Below, one piece after another: positions 15,501 to 29,610 of a DNA stretch of 64,000 nucleotides; the stretch's first letter is position 1; each line of letters starts with the position of its first letter. The notes beneath the pieces are model-generated. The model was not told the origin of the DNA. It did no database searches and worked only from the letters and a program-made list of their open reading frames with translations. The position numbers and the translations under genes were made by a program. This stretch comes from Liolophura sinensis (lineage: Eukaryota > Mollusca > Polyplacophora > Chitonida > Chitonidae), in contig NC_088302.1 in assembly GCF_032854445.1 (NCBI RefSeq), positions 12,459,338-12,523,337 on the forward strand, written 5' to 3'.

Positions 15501-16257
15501 GAAAGTAAAAAGCTTATGTTGTACACCACTCAATAACCTTGCAATTTGTAGTACTGCTTTCTGTGTCTAACCCCATGTATTATATTTATGGAATCGCTAA
15601 CAACCTTATTTGTACACGAACACTGGACAGTCATTTCTGGTGATGTCCGTTATGTGGTGAGGTATTTAGATTTCGAATTTTGCGTGCTTGTCAGTCCTTT
15701 TCATTTGTGTGAATAAAATATTGTTAAAAAAAACATGTCCCCATCTCTACGAAATATACACGAGTCTGATACGATCCCATAAATTCATCATAGGTAGCCG
15801 GGTGAAGTTAGCACAAGATTCCAACACAACATTCAACACGATACTCATGTTGTGTCAATTTTTGCCAAGCTATCATAGGCCCAGTTACACAGTGACATTA
15901 AGGAGCTATTTTTACACCGTTCAAACAAAGCACACTATATATCCGGACTTACTTTACAATGAGTGTATCTTATTTAACAAATCGTCCTTGATTAACCCCG
16001 AGTTAAAAACGCGAGTGTATTACAACACACGTTTATAACATTTCACAATTATTTATGTCAACAAACAATAGCTCAAATGTTAAGAAAACCCAAACGCCAA
16101 CCTAGTTTTTAAGACTGCTATCAATTACTCACCGTGTCGTTAACCTATAATTAGCTTTTTATTGAAGACACAAAAGCCGTTTACTGTAATCTGTCAGGGA
16201 AAACAACTCTCGCGAAACCACACTTATGGACGAGAAAAAAGTAAAATTTGAATTTCA

Positions 16258-16441
16258 TAATATTATATTTGATTGATGTTTGTGGGCGTACTCACGAACT
16301 TGTCACCTATGGCGGTAATGTTAAACCTGCGTCTATTGCCAGAAACCCCCTGACTTTGAGCTACAAACGAAGCAGTAGCTGGATTCGAACTCGCGTGGTT
16401 ATAACTCATACGGCCTGACAGGCACAGCAGCAAGCTAGCGT
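16258..16441 (-). mobile_element. Short tRNA-derived SINE
   Basis: Minus strand: CGCTAGCTTGCTGCTGTGCC head, B-box GCGAGTTCGAATCCAGC, then a body ending CGTGAGTACGCCCACAAAC, ATCAATCAAATATAAT. The tail is a diverged form of the TACGGCGTAAAACACCAATC tail of the other copies. It folds poorly as a tRNA and has the SINE tail, so I do not call a tRNA gene. Confidence 0.68.
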
Positions 16442-19400
16442 TTTAATCTTGTGTGCCAACAAATTCCTATAACTTAATCAAGTTTAATCAAGCCGTGGGA
16501 ATGAGTTTCATTAGTTTATATGCACAAACCGGTAGATTTTGTTGTACAAGGCAAGTTTGATTTACTATATATGGCATGACATACTCAATGTATTTATCAC
16601 GCACACTCCGTATCTCATGAAACTCTAGTTGTAGCAATGTGCCGTAAGCGTGCAAATTTATGTGTACATGTATAGTGTGTCACGTGACACAGTTTTTACA
16701 TGTATAGTGTGTCAGGTGACTCGCAGTTTTTACATCTCCATTATGGCATACCTTCATTATGGCATTCTAGTGCTATGTTTTTGTTAAAATATAATATATT
16801 TGGTTTATCGCGTATTTCACATTTGTACACATATCATTACTTGGGTAACGATGCTAGTATCGGCATGGAAACATCGTGTGAAATAAATAGGAAGTTGTTG
16901 TTGTTGTTCCTGCCAATACCAATTAATTTTTACTAAAATTATACTGTAAAAGTGTACACGCCATATTCCACAATGTAATGTATGCTAAATTTGTATCATT
17001 ACGATCAGCACTAAGTGTGATCCATTTATTGTCTTGAAACGATTCAACTTGGTTAAAACTGTAAAATAAAAATGTGTTAAAAGGCAACAGTTTGTAAATT
17101 ATTAAATTTCTAACTGTTTAAAAATTGTTAATCGAACATTACAAATGCTTTCCTTACACGACCGACTATCAACATTTGGAGGATTTAACATTATTAAAGT
17201 TATGTGTAACATTTCAGTATTAAGAGAGGGTAAGGCACACGTCACACAAGCATTGATTACACTGGTCGTGACAATAGTGTGGTTCGTTTTTGAACTCATT
17301 TGCCGCTGACCTGTTTCCTGTCCGGCCGAATAGTCATAAACAGTTTCTGAAAACATGTGTACGGAATACTGCTGGTGGTCAGACTCCAGCCTCATGACCT
17401 TTTTACTCCAGTCCATCCGCTCCCAAATCAGGGAGTAAATCTACCTAAAGATGGCATCTGTATCAAACTACCCAGTCCCTTATAAAGTCTCGAATGCGTT
17501 GTACAAATAGCGACAGAGTTCATTAGAGACGACATGGAGATTTGAGCGCCGTATGTTGTGGCGGTATCACACTTGTGAAAATAGCTTCGCCACGTACGTG
17601 TGTATTTGTTAACGCCTGGCTGGCACGACCCACCGCTGCAGCCAGCTATCGACATTGCCAGATCGACCTACAGAATAAACTTTCTGTCGAACAGTGTAAA
17701 CTAGCACAGAAGTTAAAACCGGCAAATCCGATAATTAAAAGCTAATGAAAGACCGATGTCCGGTAAGCGGTCGACATTCCATTGACGGCAAGCAGTGACG
17801 TGGAGTCAACAGGATGATTCGGAAAAAACAAAAATCACGATACTTTAGGGCTCGATATGAGATTGATTTTAAATAGGCGTTTCTTCCCTTTTGTTTTATG
17901 TATACTTTAGACTTCAGGGCGAAGAGGTGAGATATTCAGGTAATGACAGGTATCGTGTTAAACTGATTGACGGTATGACCCACTGTTTGATCTTAATCGT
18001 CGTACGCAAGGTAGTACAACTTATGAAGTCAATGCAATGGGGGTAAAGGAAACTTGAGCGCTCGCCGTAAACGCCATAAGCCGTAGGTCATTGGTCACCG
18101 AAACACTTGTTCACAATGCGCTTGCAAACATACCATGCACCTACAAACATCCTAATATATGTATTGGGGGGGGGGGGGGGAACCTCTTATTGCCACCTAA
18201 GAGTTGAAAACAGTAAAGACGAACAAAACTCGATAATTCGCTGTCAGAGGCTGTGCTTGAGCCAACATCTTATATGTATAAAAAGACTACAGTATATGGA
18301 CTAAAACTATAGAGCGGTGACGACAGCCTGATAGTTGGCAAATGCTCATATGTGAGTGTTGAAACATGGTGTCTTTTCAGTTTACCTCAGGCAGGGTTTA
18401 TTCTAACTGTTCATGTAAATGTTTTAGTAGCAATAATACTACTGCATTTAAGCTTTACGTAAATCTTTTTTATTATTATTTTATATCGGTAGTTTTATTT
18501 AAATATTATTTGGAACAAGGCGTGTTTCAGAGGACAATGTACCCATGCAGGCTTACAAAAATATGATACCATATGCGAAGTGGGGTTTTATATGTGACGG
18601 AAGACACACGTCACACTTATGTAACTGATATACATTCTAACTACTACTATGGGTCAGTGAGAGCATAAAATATCCATGTATATAAATTTGCTTTTCTGGA
18701 CAGCCACAATCCAGGTTAAGAATTTATAAAATGCCAAACATTTCTAACCTGATAAACAAGGGACAAGGAAAACTGAGCGACAGACATCTTGAATGTTTAG
18801 GACACAATCAGAATTCGTTTCCCAACTTTCAACTGAAATATAAATTTAAAAAAAAAAACACAAAAACTGCTCACCAACTATTCACTGTGATAACAAAGGC
18901 ACGTGGGTGGATTGGAATTCCAGTGGAACATGGACTTTCAGCAATTCGGATCAATTAACTGTCAATTTGCTCGACCAAACTGCAGTTTCCGTTTCTTGGG
19001 TTGGACTTGGCTGAGTCAATCGGCTGCCAGTAGATATACCTGAGAAACAGCCAAACATCAAAGGATGACAGAGCAATTAGACGATCTGCAGAAGGCAGTC
19101 TCGGCTGTGTGTGTCCCACGGACTTTCTGTAGAGACTGGCTCAGCGCAAACAGGGTTGGGGCGAAATATCTCAAGAACAACGCCTGCAACCGCCAGTTTC
19201 TTTATCCCTGTATTATGACCCGCCTTCTGAGCTCTGCCAACAAAAAATAGTCCTACATCTACAGAAACTCTACGACACTTTGCTGCGTTAGCTAACGCTG
19301 AACTACGCTATAAGCTGAGCTACAAGAATAATGCTGTGCTACAATGTCAAACGGTGTTCAACGCTGACCAAACGGTGTACGACGATTACCAACGTTTTGC

Positions 19401-19537
19401 TTACTTATCTACCCCTTCACTAAGCGGACGAACGGCTAATCTTCAAGATTAACGCAACGTCTCACTGACCAACGTTGTGCCCAGCTATCTTAAACCGTAC
19501 TAAGATGATCAAGGCCATCTGTAACTAACGCTGTGCG

Positions 19538-19651
19538 ACGCTGACAAGCACTGTACCGTAAACCAACACTGTGCTACGCTGACAAGCACTGTACCGTAAA
19601 CTAACACCGTGCTACGCTGACAAGCACTGTACCGTAAACTAACATTAATGT
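19538..19651 (+). repeat. 38-bp tandem repeat, 3 near-identical copies
   Basis: ACGCTGACAAGCACTGTACC units start at 19538, 19576 and 19614. Degenerate relatives (CGCTGACCAAACGGTGT and similar) extend back to about 19290. Confidence 0.92.
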
Positions 19652-19728
19652 TAAACATTAATATGCAACGAGGTGTGCAAGACTGGCGGTGTTCTAATCT
19701 GATTATTAACACTGCTCTAATCTGACCA

Positions 19729-20265
19729 TTAAAGTGAAAGACAGCACCTAATGTTTCCAGCCCTTTTGGTGGTTGTGCTGGTGATTTTGACCCCTATTAA
19801 ATGTTTACAAAATTACAATGGGATTGTTGTACAACAAGATTCATGTACAATTCTGAAATAAATGGAAATTAATCTAAGAACCACTGAAGCTGACCTAAAC
19901 ACTCGACTGTCGCTGAATTTTATGCTTCATTTTTGTAGAGTTGGCTTCTAAGATGAAAGCAGTACTGACCTAGTTATCACGGACGTCAGAGAAAGCATCT
20001 CGGCTTCAACACCGCGTTTCAATAATTTTACTGTATTTTATAAAAGAAAACAGAAAAAAAAACCATTCACTGTATGCGAGAAACACAAAGAACAAAATTT
20101 AAATTCTTCACTTGTAATAATTTCAGAGAAAAAACCATAAGATTTAATTAATTTTAAGCGTTGTCTGGTGAGGTGCCATGTTCTCATTCCTATAAAACTT
20201 CGTCATTTCTAATGAATTTTTCACTGACTCTGATATTTGTTATTTACAAACTGCCGACTATACGC
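19729..20265 (+). repeat. Dispersed repeat copy A
   Basis: About 540 bases beginning TTAAAGTGAAAGACAGCACC that align along their length to 53747-54718, apart from the 70-bp array found only there. Shared blocks include ATTGTTGTACAAC, TTTTATGCTTCAWTTTTGTA, TTTATAAAAGAAAACA and GATATTTGTTATTTA. It lies just right of the 38-bp array. Class unknown. Confidence 0.85.
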
Positions 20266-21394
20266 TAAAAGCGCTGTCTTGCACTGACTAACGCCGCGCC
20301 TTGGTGCACGCTGAGGGCTGTTCTCAGCCAGCGTCGGTGTACGTCATGTCACAGTATCTATTTATATGATTAGTATTTGATCCTATACTACACAAAAATA
20401 CAATGTTTATTGCGGTGGTCAAGTTGTCGATAGAGGAAAATGTACAGCAATTAGGAAACCAGGAAGTGCCTAGAAGAAGAATGCACTGTAAAAGGGCGTG
20501 CGCATAATACAGCTGGATGTAAAGTACAGGATAGGCAGTAAAATGACTACACTGTAAACCGGTCAACTACATGTTGGGGGAGAAGAATACTTGAGTCAAT
20601 GCTATGCATGTAAGCGCAGGTGCAGACGACAAATAAAATGTCCAGTGCCATCTAAATAGAAAGAAAAAAAAAACCCAAACACTCACTCACTCATTCTACA
20701 GCCGATAGACAAAACACAGAAATATCGAAGCAAACCAGCTCCGATAAAGAAAACCTCCAGAAACTGATCTCTATTGGGATGATTGACAGCTCTGGCGGAC
20801 GATCAAACAGGAAGACACTATAGATTCGATCGATGTAAACAGGATGCCGTGCAGACAGTTGCAGTTTAATGTAAATTACGGCGTTATGTGAACTGCTCAG
20901 AGCATAGCATGTGTGATCAGTGACATGTGTGATAGACAGATGTCCCGTTCCTTCAATGCATGCTATACATGCACTGTCACATGAATGACGTGCATCGTGC
21001 AAGCGAATACAAAGCCTGAGAGTCGGCCAGGAATTGTTTGGGGATTATCCCGGCTTCAAACACTATTTTAAATGGTTTCTCATTCTATTTAAATGGTTGC
21101 CATGACGCGATCAATAACACTGAATTCCTCTTAAAAAAGCTTATAAATAATTTAAACTGTATGCAAAATAATTCTTTTCCGTGACACATAAACAGATGAT
21201 GTCAAAACATATTTGGTTTAGATTGAGGACAAAGCAGATCCTTAATTATAGGCGCACTTATGGTTACACTGGTGGAGGAACATTTCCTTCTACATGTATA
21301 GAGAATGAAGCCGTGTGGAATTGATATCATTGTCATCAAGTTATCGCAAGAATTTCTTGATTTCTCACCATGAAGCCCTTGGCGTGCATGCGTA

Positions 21395-21560
21395 CCTTGA
21401 TTTGAGATTTTCCCAAGAAGTGCATGCTTTCCTTAGTATGGAATCATCTCAAGAAGTGCATACTTTACATTGTAATAAATCGTCCCAAAAGCACATACTT
21501 CCCTTTGTAAGAAATCATCTCAAGAAGTGCATGCTTTCACTGGAATGAAATCAGCCCAAG
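21395..21560 (+). repeat. 36-bp tandem repeat, 4-5 diverged copies
   Basis: Unit about AAGAAGTGCATGCTTTCCTT followed by AGTATGGAATCATCTC. The multiple-of-three unit keeps one frame open, with a 12-residue period (SQEVHAFLSMES type). I treat this as incidental. Confidence 0.85.
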
Positions 21561-24500
21561 AAATACTTGTTGTGCTTACAGTGAAATCTCCTCGTTAAGG
21601 CTGACATTACGACATCACAACTAATACCCATTGTGCGTGACTAAATTCCCCGTGCATTGCAAAGCTTTGCAGTGAATGTTCAAACGCCAGAGGTAAAAGA
21701 TTAAAAAAGGTACTCCGAATAAAAATAAGAATAAAATAACTCTTCCCTTTGTAGTGGCAACACAAAATTCGGACCTGTGTAATAATATACAAATAGTGAT
21801 GGTATAATGTCAGTATTTGGGTAGACTGGACGAACGGGCATCAACATAGTTTTTGCTATGTGGCTTTGCATATAAAGCTATGGTCTGCAACATTATTGTA
21901 TCTTTTAGCAAGTTATAGCCCTGGATTTCTACGGTAACAGGACATAATCTGTGTGTGATCTAAGTAAGAATGTGGGCTAATGACTATTAGGTGACAAGTT
22001 AAACTGATTAGCAGAAAGTACCACGACGAGGGCGACATCGTTACCTTAAGATAATCCGTCGTAATGTCACATCTGTGTTTTTCTCCAACCACCTCGATAC
22101 AAGAGCTGTTAGACTTCTGACATAAACGGATCTTCATTACCACCCAACCTCTATAATCCGCCGCCGAAACGAAGCTTTCACACAGCAATCATCTGTGGTC
22201 AAGGTTGGCGCATTTAAACGAAATATTTAAAACAAAAAAGTCAGATTAAGTTCGTGAGCCAGTGGAATTTGGCATCTGGACATTTGAGATAGCTGACATA
22301 TTATTCCAATGTTAACTTTAGCTCATCACCCCAAAAAAAGCGGGTTGGCCTCGGTTAGCCTACTCCTCTCATATACGTGTTGTGTGGGTAGAGCGGAGAG
22401 GCGGATATAGGAGATATTCAGATGGGTATCATATACAATGTGACGCATAAAATAGCAACTCACTCATCTCCATCTTAAATGGTATTTAATAAGCATTAAG
22501 ACAATACAATGGAGTTCATCTCGTGTCATAGGGCTTGGCAAACATACATTTAACTGTACACTGCATTGGCATACATGGTATATGTTTGTCTCTGTAACAA
22601 GGAGGGTAAATATTAGAACTGCGATTTTGTTGTACCCAAGGATAATGCCTTCGCCCCCCCCCCCCCACCCAACCCCGTCATCAGAGTGTCAGTATCACCC
22701 GATTTGTTAATCTCTAAGCTAGCGACTTAAATAAAAAGTAGAGAATGTCATTATCTGGCTTGTCGATTTTGCGAATTTCCATGAAATATTAAAAATTAGT
22801 TTAAGCAAAATAGTTACGATATACTGGCAAACGCATGAGGCTTGAAAAAGGACAAGATACCATGTACATGCTGATTTTCTTTTTCTCAGTTCTTTGCTTC
22901 AATGGTACCTTGCCTCTAGCATACACGGTTCCCCGTCCTGTATTCTATTCCTATATGTACAATGTAATACTAGAATAGTTCCCCTTGCCTTTCACAGGCC
23001 CCACGGCTAGCTTATGTGTCTCTCCATACGCATTTCTTGATATAGCCGCATGTCTCAGAATGCTTCCATGTTTATTGCCCGTATCAGCTACATAGCAATT
23101 GTAAGTCGGACAGACGAAAGGCAGACATTGAGAAATTCGATTTTCAGACCTACCTGAGAACATTTCTAAAAACAAGGATGCACAGAAAAGCATTTCATAA
23201 ATCCAATTTTCTCTCCCTGAGACAACAAAACTAGCAAGATTTTCTGAGATCATGTCGTTTTTCTTCTGCGAGACAAACATGAACTTGCTCCTGAAATGCC
23301 AGGCAGATAAAACTATGCAACTATGTTGTTGTGTGCAAGACGATCGCGAGCTGTTTACAGTTGTTCTCCAGAAAACAAGCAAATGCATCTGACTGGCTTA
23401 GTTATAACCTCTATAGCAAGCTGAGGATCTCAGCTAGAGATAGACTACTGCGTGGAGGTCAAAACATAGCCCACAATCCTCGGCAACACCCGGCAAAAAT
23501 CGTTATTGAATCTTGGTATATAATAAAGAATTGAGAAAAGCAAATTATGGACAATGTTTTCAAACAGCTCGCGTGCTGCTCATATTGGCCTGGTCAACAC
23601 ACTGGTCTAATGCGAGAGCTTTTGCAAGTCAGCAAAGGCCGTCTGAGTTTCACACACGTTATAAAACGGGTTTGATGCCAACTCCATTCAGTATAGTTTG
23701 TCTGTACAAAGAGAATCTCCTATTATATGGGTGACCATCAGATATTAAATGTATGAAACGACGGCTGGAACTTTCAATTATTCTGAGTCTTGCTTAAGGG
23801 AAGAATCCCGTTGCAACAACGACAGGTTGTTGTCTTTACTGACTCATGGGAGTCAGAGATGTAAACAAAGCCATATGCAGATATGTAGCATTTTGAAACC
23901 TGTCAATCCACAAAACACGAAACGTTTAACCAAAAAGCGTACCGGCTATGTTTCTAATCAACACATTTTCACTCAATTTTAGGCAAATTTACGAAACAGT
24001 ACAACGTATTAGTATAGTATTAGTATAAGTATACGGTGTATCTATAATAACCCGAGGTAATGTGAATAATTTAAAGATTACACAGAGTCAACGTTCTAAC
24101 ATTATTCATTCTCTAGCGAGTGTGTGTACAAAATACATGTTTTACGTTACCTGTGCATCCTGTATAATATAACAGGCTCGTGACAAAATGTGCACTGCAT
24201 AATGAGCACTGCATCATTTCTAGAGATACGGTGTACGTGAAGGGCACAAAACTTAGATATTCAACAATTAATATTCGTGGCCCATTCGATAGACACTATT
24301 TATCTACTCTGGCTCGTGTGTGAATCTTAATCCCTACAAGGAAAATTTTGGTGCTTACCGCTGTGTAAATCCTTCGAAAGGTGCTGCGTACCTAGTATTC
24401 TTCGCATTATAACTATGTAAGACTGTACAGAGCATTGGTTACATTAGAAGCAATCCACAGTGGCGTACAGTTATGCACCATTCTCGGGTTATAGTGTTTG

Positions 24501-24678
24501 TGTCAGGCTGAGGAGTAGCGGATGTTACGACGGATGCGGAGAAAACACGTCTTTTTGACACCTTCCGTTACCCAGCGATTACAAGATAACGTCATCACAT
24601 GCCTGCGCGGTGGTTGCTAAACGCGTGTTTAAAACACCGTCCTATTACCACATTGTGTATCTATATTATGTGCATGCA

Positions 24679-25036
24679 CATTTTTTATTTGATTGTTCTT
24701 TTTACGCCAGATTATAGCGACGGATTTTATGGGCTAAGGAAACCGGTGTGCCCGGGGTACACCAACGACCGTGGACAGGTTACTGGAGAACTTTTCCAAC
24801 GTGCGGGGTACAGATATGTACACCATATATTGATGGGATACGTGTGGTCTTTAACGCATGCTAGATGGCGCAGATGATCACAAAAGTGTCGTCGCTCGCT
24901 CTGTTGCCAAGGCTTATACGAGCACTAAGTGTGGGGGAACCTTTTCATACATTCCATGTGCAAGGCAGGATTCGAACTCGTGCGCACCTCGTGTGTCTCA
25001 GGGAATGAAACGCGAGCGCCTTGGTTCGCTCCTATA
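24679..25036 (-). mobile_element. Full-length tRNA-derived SINE, about 360 bp, third head type
   Basis: Minus strand: AACCAAGGCGCTCGCGTTTC (A-box side), CACGAGTTCGAATCCTGCC (B box), a body with CCAGTAACCTGTCCACGGTC, TACCCCGGGCACACCGG and TTAGCCCATAAAATCC, and a tail TATAATCTGGCGTAAAAAG, AACAATCAAATAAAAAA. The head resembles a Leu/Ser-type tRNA, but the long body makes it a SINE and not a tRNA gene. Confidence 0.82.
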
Positions 25037-25211
25037 TGAACGCATATTACCCTTTACCAAAATCTGTACTCACAAATACATTTTATGCACTTCACACCAA
25101 AAATGGATGTATACAAATGCCACCCCCTCCCCCATACACAAATATAGATTACTGTTATTTGCCAAATGTCGGCTGTCAGTGATAAAAGTTGATCATCTAT
25201 CGCTTTCTTAA

Positions 25212-25786
25212 AGGTGGAGAAAACATAAAATGACAAACTTCAGATGAAAGAGTGCGAAAAGTTATTCCTAAATGCGATCTTCAATATTTCTTCCGATTTT
25301 TCCTTAAGGAGAAAAAGACACTTGAAAATAATTCTTGTATGGTGGGTATTTGGGACCACCTTTTGATATTTATAGTCTTTGTTTAATAATGTCATGAGGT
25401 TGTAACACAGGTTTAACACAGGTTTATCAAATATTTTGGCACTAGAATTTGCTCTTTTGAGATAAACCTCAATTTGGATCATATTTATATTTTTAATATG
25501 TTCATAAATATTATCATAATTTTGGTTAAATGCATGTGTTTGGATATAAACAACAAATTTACATTCAAATAAATTTATTAGACAAGCATCACACCCTTAT
25601 TTAGAACGTTATTATGCAACAACGATAAATACCAAAAGCTGGTCCCAAATACCCACCATAAAAAAATATTTTCAAATACCCTTTTCTCTTGAAAAAAAAA
25701 TCCCCAAAATATTGCATATCATATTTGCAGTAAGTTTTGACGCTCTTTCATTTGATTTTGGCATCATTTTTATGTTTTCTTCTCCT
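25212..25786. mobile_element. Foldback / MITE-like element with about 190-bp inverted arms, TTAA on both sides
   Basis: The left arm starts AGGTGGAGAAAACATAAAAT, and the right arm, reverse-complemented, starts AGGAGAAGAAAACATAAAAA. Both continue through ATGAAAGAG, then TATGGTGGGTATTTGGGACC, in the same order. The arms are roughly three-quarters identical by eye with about 200 bases between them. TTAA lies at 25208-25211 and 25787-25790. No transposase is encoded. Confidence 0.82.
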
Positions 25787-26534
25787 TTAAGGCATGTTAA
25801 GGCACACACCTAGTTAAACATCTTTATAACATGACGACATTAATGAAACACTCGAATATTTTCATTGCAAGGTAATGTATGTGCACCCAAAGATTTTGTG
25901 ATTATACAAAAGTATACTAAAGAGGGCGATGTCTTCGGTATGGTGTTTGAGTGATGCAGCGCTAATATATATCGGCGCTGAAACACTGTCAGTATTATAT
26001 ATATATAAGAGATCTCTTTTTTAAGAAATCTTAAAAGAGACGTTACATTCCAGGTAAACAAACAAACAAACATATATCAAACAATGAGGAAAACATGCAG
26101 AGGGCACATGCAGAAGTTATGTATCTTCTCGTTCTTAACTTTGATGTTGTTCCATCGCGTGTTGTGCGCCAAGTTCAATATCCGGTGTTTTTTTAAGTAT
26201 ATAAAATGGGTTCTCTGATCAAGCAGTGGAATCTGAACACCCTCCTTAAAAACACGCACATGTACCTGGATGAACAACAGAACTTTTAATCTGTAGGTAT
26301 GAAATCATCTGTATCCTCAGGTGTGACTTACATTCCGAGGATATGAGTTTATGCAACCAATTCTTTTTTAATTTCAAAGTTTTGAATCTTTTTCCCTTCC
26401 TTCAAGGCAGAAGGCGGCTTATATTAAGTATTTTTTCTTGATTTAAGCATTTATCAATTGGCCGCCTTATCCTTTCTCATTAGGTGACAATCTATATGTA
26501 TACAGCATATACGCTAGTATATCAAGTAATCATA

Positions 26535-26657
26535 ACCTGCTGATGGTCGCAGGTTTTCCTCTGCCCGGTTTCCTCCCACCATAATGCTGGCCGCCGTCGT
26601 GTAAGTGAAATATTCTTGAGGACAGCGTAAAAAACCAATCAGATAAATAAATAAATA
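26535..26657 (+). mobile_element. SINE 3' half, plus strand
   Basis: CTGATGGTCGCAGGTTTTCC, CCCGGTTTCCTCCCACCATA, CGCCGTCGTGTAAGTGAAAT, ATTCTTGAGGACAGCGTAAA and an AGATAAATAAATAAAT tail. Same family as the 55413 copy, head missing. Confidence 0.9.
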
Positions 26658-29390
26658 TCAAGTAATTAGATGACTGATTCAGAGATACCACGTATGCTCC
26701 CATTAAGTATAATAAGTAAAGATGGGGAAAGGAATGATACAATAGCGTATTACAAAGCACTGTAGATGATGTAATGGCTGAAGGCATTGCTCTGTGGTAG
26801 CAAGTCATGTGACATATATCATTACATGGTGATGGTGCATGGTCTGGATATAGTGAATGAGTATGATTAGGAAACAGTATAGACCATGGACAAGTAATGG
26901 TTTTGACAGGGCTTTATGAAAGAGTATGGTTGGTAAAATTATATGCAATAAGTAATAAGCACCTAGAGTGGGGTGAGTCTTTGGGAATAAAAAGTCAGGA
27001 ACAGGGGAGATACAAGTATTGGAATGGGAAGCCTACATAGAATAAGAATGAGAAGGGAATGGTAATGATGCAGAGAATAAGTGGGTTTCTGGGAATGAGG
27101 AATTATTCATGTTAATAGGTAATTAACTGTACAGGAATTAGAAGAAAATAAGGTAAGTAAAGAGCTTGAAAATGGGAATAATTGAAGTAAACATAAAGAC
27201 TGTCACTATGTATATATAGAAAAAAGGATATAGGATACAATTATCAGGGAAAATATGTAAAAAAAATTCTATAAAGTTTTGAAAGCCGAAAAAATGAAGT
27301 TCAGCATTGGGAATATGGCAATGACGGACAATTCACTCCGAGTAGCCATGTTGTACAAGCCCATATGAACTTGACCAATCACTACCGCTGAAAGCGTCAC
27401 ATGATAATTGGCTGTCACGTCAAGAAACCTGTTAGCTCTCGATTGTCATTCTGGTTTCTCATAGTGGATAGGCAGATATCGATGCAATAAATTGCATTTT
27501 GCGGTTAAGCAGATGTCTTTTTGGACTAAACATCTATGAGCAAGGAGATGAGAACCGAGTCACAATGCCCGTGTCACAATGCGTACATGTTGGTCAGCAT
27601 TTGCCTGTCATGGTGAGCTGGCAAGAAAACCGCCTCGGGATAGTCATTGCTTGAAGAAAAATATTTTTCCTTACCAAAGTCAGATTTATTACGAAAATAT
27701 CTTCCCAAAATCTGAATAATAGAGTTTGTTATAAATCAGAAAGTCCTGTTATGTTCGGTAAATTTCCTAAAGTCGGTACAGCCAGCTAGGCCAAATGCTT
27801 ACGCCCATGAAGGACGAGGAAGAGCAGGACCACTAAAACACGACGCTTGTGCCCACGAACATTGCCCTGACCGAGCGCCAAACTAAAAGAAACACCGACC
27901 CTTTGAACACGGAACGGAGCTGATACTCTTTGAATGGGTACCTGGCGTTTTTGTTTGTATTTTCTCATCGTCACATTGATTAATACCCATGGTACGAAAG
28001 AGTTCCCAAGTTTTGTGACGTCACTCTATATAGCTATAACATGGCAAAATAGCATCACAATGGAGTGGCTAGTACTGACGATTGTTTGCTATTCATTTTG
28101 TTTGTTTGCAGTGTAGAGTTTTTAAAAATATTTTTAGAGCATTTCTGGAATACTACTTCATTCATTAATTCAACTTTAGTGGCTGACTTTATGTTCACTT
28201 TTAAACAAGGAAAAGTCTGGAATTGGGAATCTGTCAAGATGGGAAAAGGGCAGAGAATGATGAAACTCAGTGTTCCAAAAGTTCCATTCTTCGTACACTT
28301 TGTTGTAAGAGGTTGGCACCGAAGAAGAACAAGTGTACCATGTTTACATAGTAACTGAAAAAGTCTGGCCATAGCATGTGAATCTTACCTATATGCATGT
28401 AATATTAAGTCATGTTAACGCTGAACTGGAATCACCATATAGAAATCAAAACGGGAAGAAGGTAGAAATATATACAACCCTGATAAAACCAGAGCATTTC
28501 AATTTATACTGATTATCTATTAACTTTGTGCCTGACAAAATGATCAGAGAACACATTTTCAGCACATTTTCTAAAACCCTGCAGTCAAGAGTGTGGTTTG
28601 AACAAGGGAAAAGTCTCTTCGTAGCATAGGCACCTACATACAAGGATGCGTGGGTGTCAAAGTAGGGCTTGTCTGCTGAAGAAAAGGCGTAAATGAGATG
28701 AAACAAACGATCATTATCAGCATTATCAACGTTATGATGAAAACCCCGCGGCCCACGTAACGCTGTTTAGCGGCTGTTGGTTTGAGCAAACACATATGCA
28801 TTTTGATCGAGCGCTTTTTTTTTTCGTGTTTAAGCCAGTGTTCTCCTCCTCATAGCAATCTTTCGCAAACAATGAAGGCTTGCATAAAGCCGAAAAGCGT
28901 CGTGGCCGGTTATGCCGGAATGCCGCCCGGGCGGGCATGGTGATCCATCGGCCCAGCTGCGCATGGAGCCAACGGCCAGATGCCTAAAAACGTGGGACGC
29001 ACCTGGAACAATCATACAAATCTTTCATAAATATTGAGCCAGAAGCCAGGCATTCCTCTATAAGACTTGCTTATCCCAGAGTTTTAAGCTGGTCAGAAAC
29101 ACACGCTAGATGTGGCAAGCGCGCCCCTTACCGCTATAGCTTATATATATTCTTAAATACATTCTTTAATTCACGAAACATGGAACTTGTTTTATCGAAA
29201 TCAAAAAACTCAAACTAAATCATACCAATGACTCTGTATTATAAGGTCTACAGTATTCATTATCTACCCAATTAATCTCAGGAAGCTATATGAAAAGTTA
29301 GTGAAAACAAAGATGTTCCAGGGGCATAAAATCTTTTCTACAGCCCACGGCAAATTGGATTGCTTCTCTCGACTCGGCAATATACAGCTT

Positions 29391-29610
29391 GTTTATTTAT
29401 TTGATTGGCGTTTTACACCATACTCAAGAATGTTTCACTTATACGACTGCGACCAGCATTATGGTGGGAGGAACCGTTTACAGCCGGGGGAAAATCCACG
29501 ACCATTCGCAGGTTTCTGGAAGACCTTCCCACGTCTGGCCGGAGGGGAGGCCAGCATGAACTGAACTTGAACTCACAGAGACCGCATTGGTGAGAGACTC
29601 CTATGTTATT
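29391..29610 (-). mobile_element. Near-complete SINE, minus strand
   Basis: Tail TTTATTTATTTGATTGGCG at the left, ACCAGCATTATGGTGGGAGG, CGCAGGTTTCTGGAAGACC, GGCCAGCATGAACTG, then a tRNA-like ACTTGAACTCACAGAGACCG (B box on the minus strand). GCAATATA occurs at 29377 and 29612 as a possible target duplication. Confidence 0.9.

Larger units (their letters stand above)
12501..24678. other. No gene supported outside the listed repeats
   Basis: The longest non-repeat frames are about 145 codons (22951-23388, minus) and 116 codons (15688-16038, plus). Neither has recognisable domains. A GC-rich patch at 14985-15075 and G/C homopolymers at 18165 and 22655 stand out in composition. A direct repeat TACATGTATAGTGTGTCA occurs at about 16667 and 16698. 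Confidence 0.55.

Noticed and set aside
22951-23388. 145-codon minus-strand ORF
   Set aside because: No family resemblance or supporting context; length is possible by chance in a 64-kb window.
24950-25036. Possible tRNA gene (B box GAGTTCGAATCC, minus strand), and a similar one at 16380-16441
   Set aside because: No convincing acceptor stem, and both run into SINE bodies and tails; they are SINE heads.
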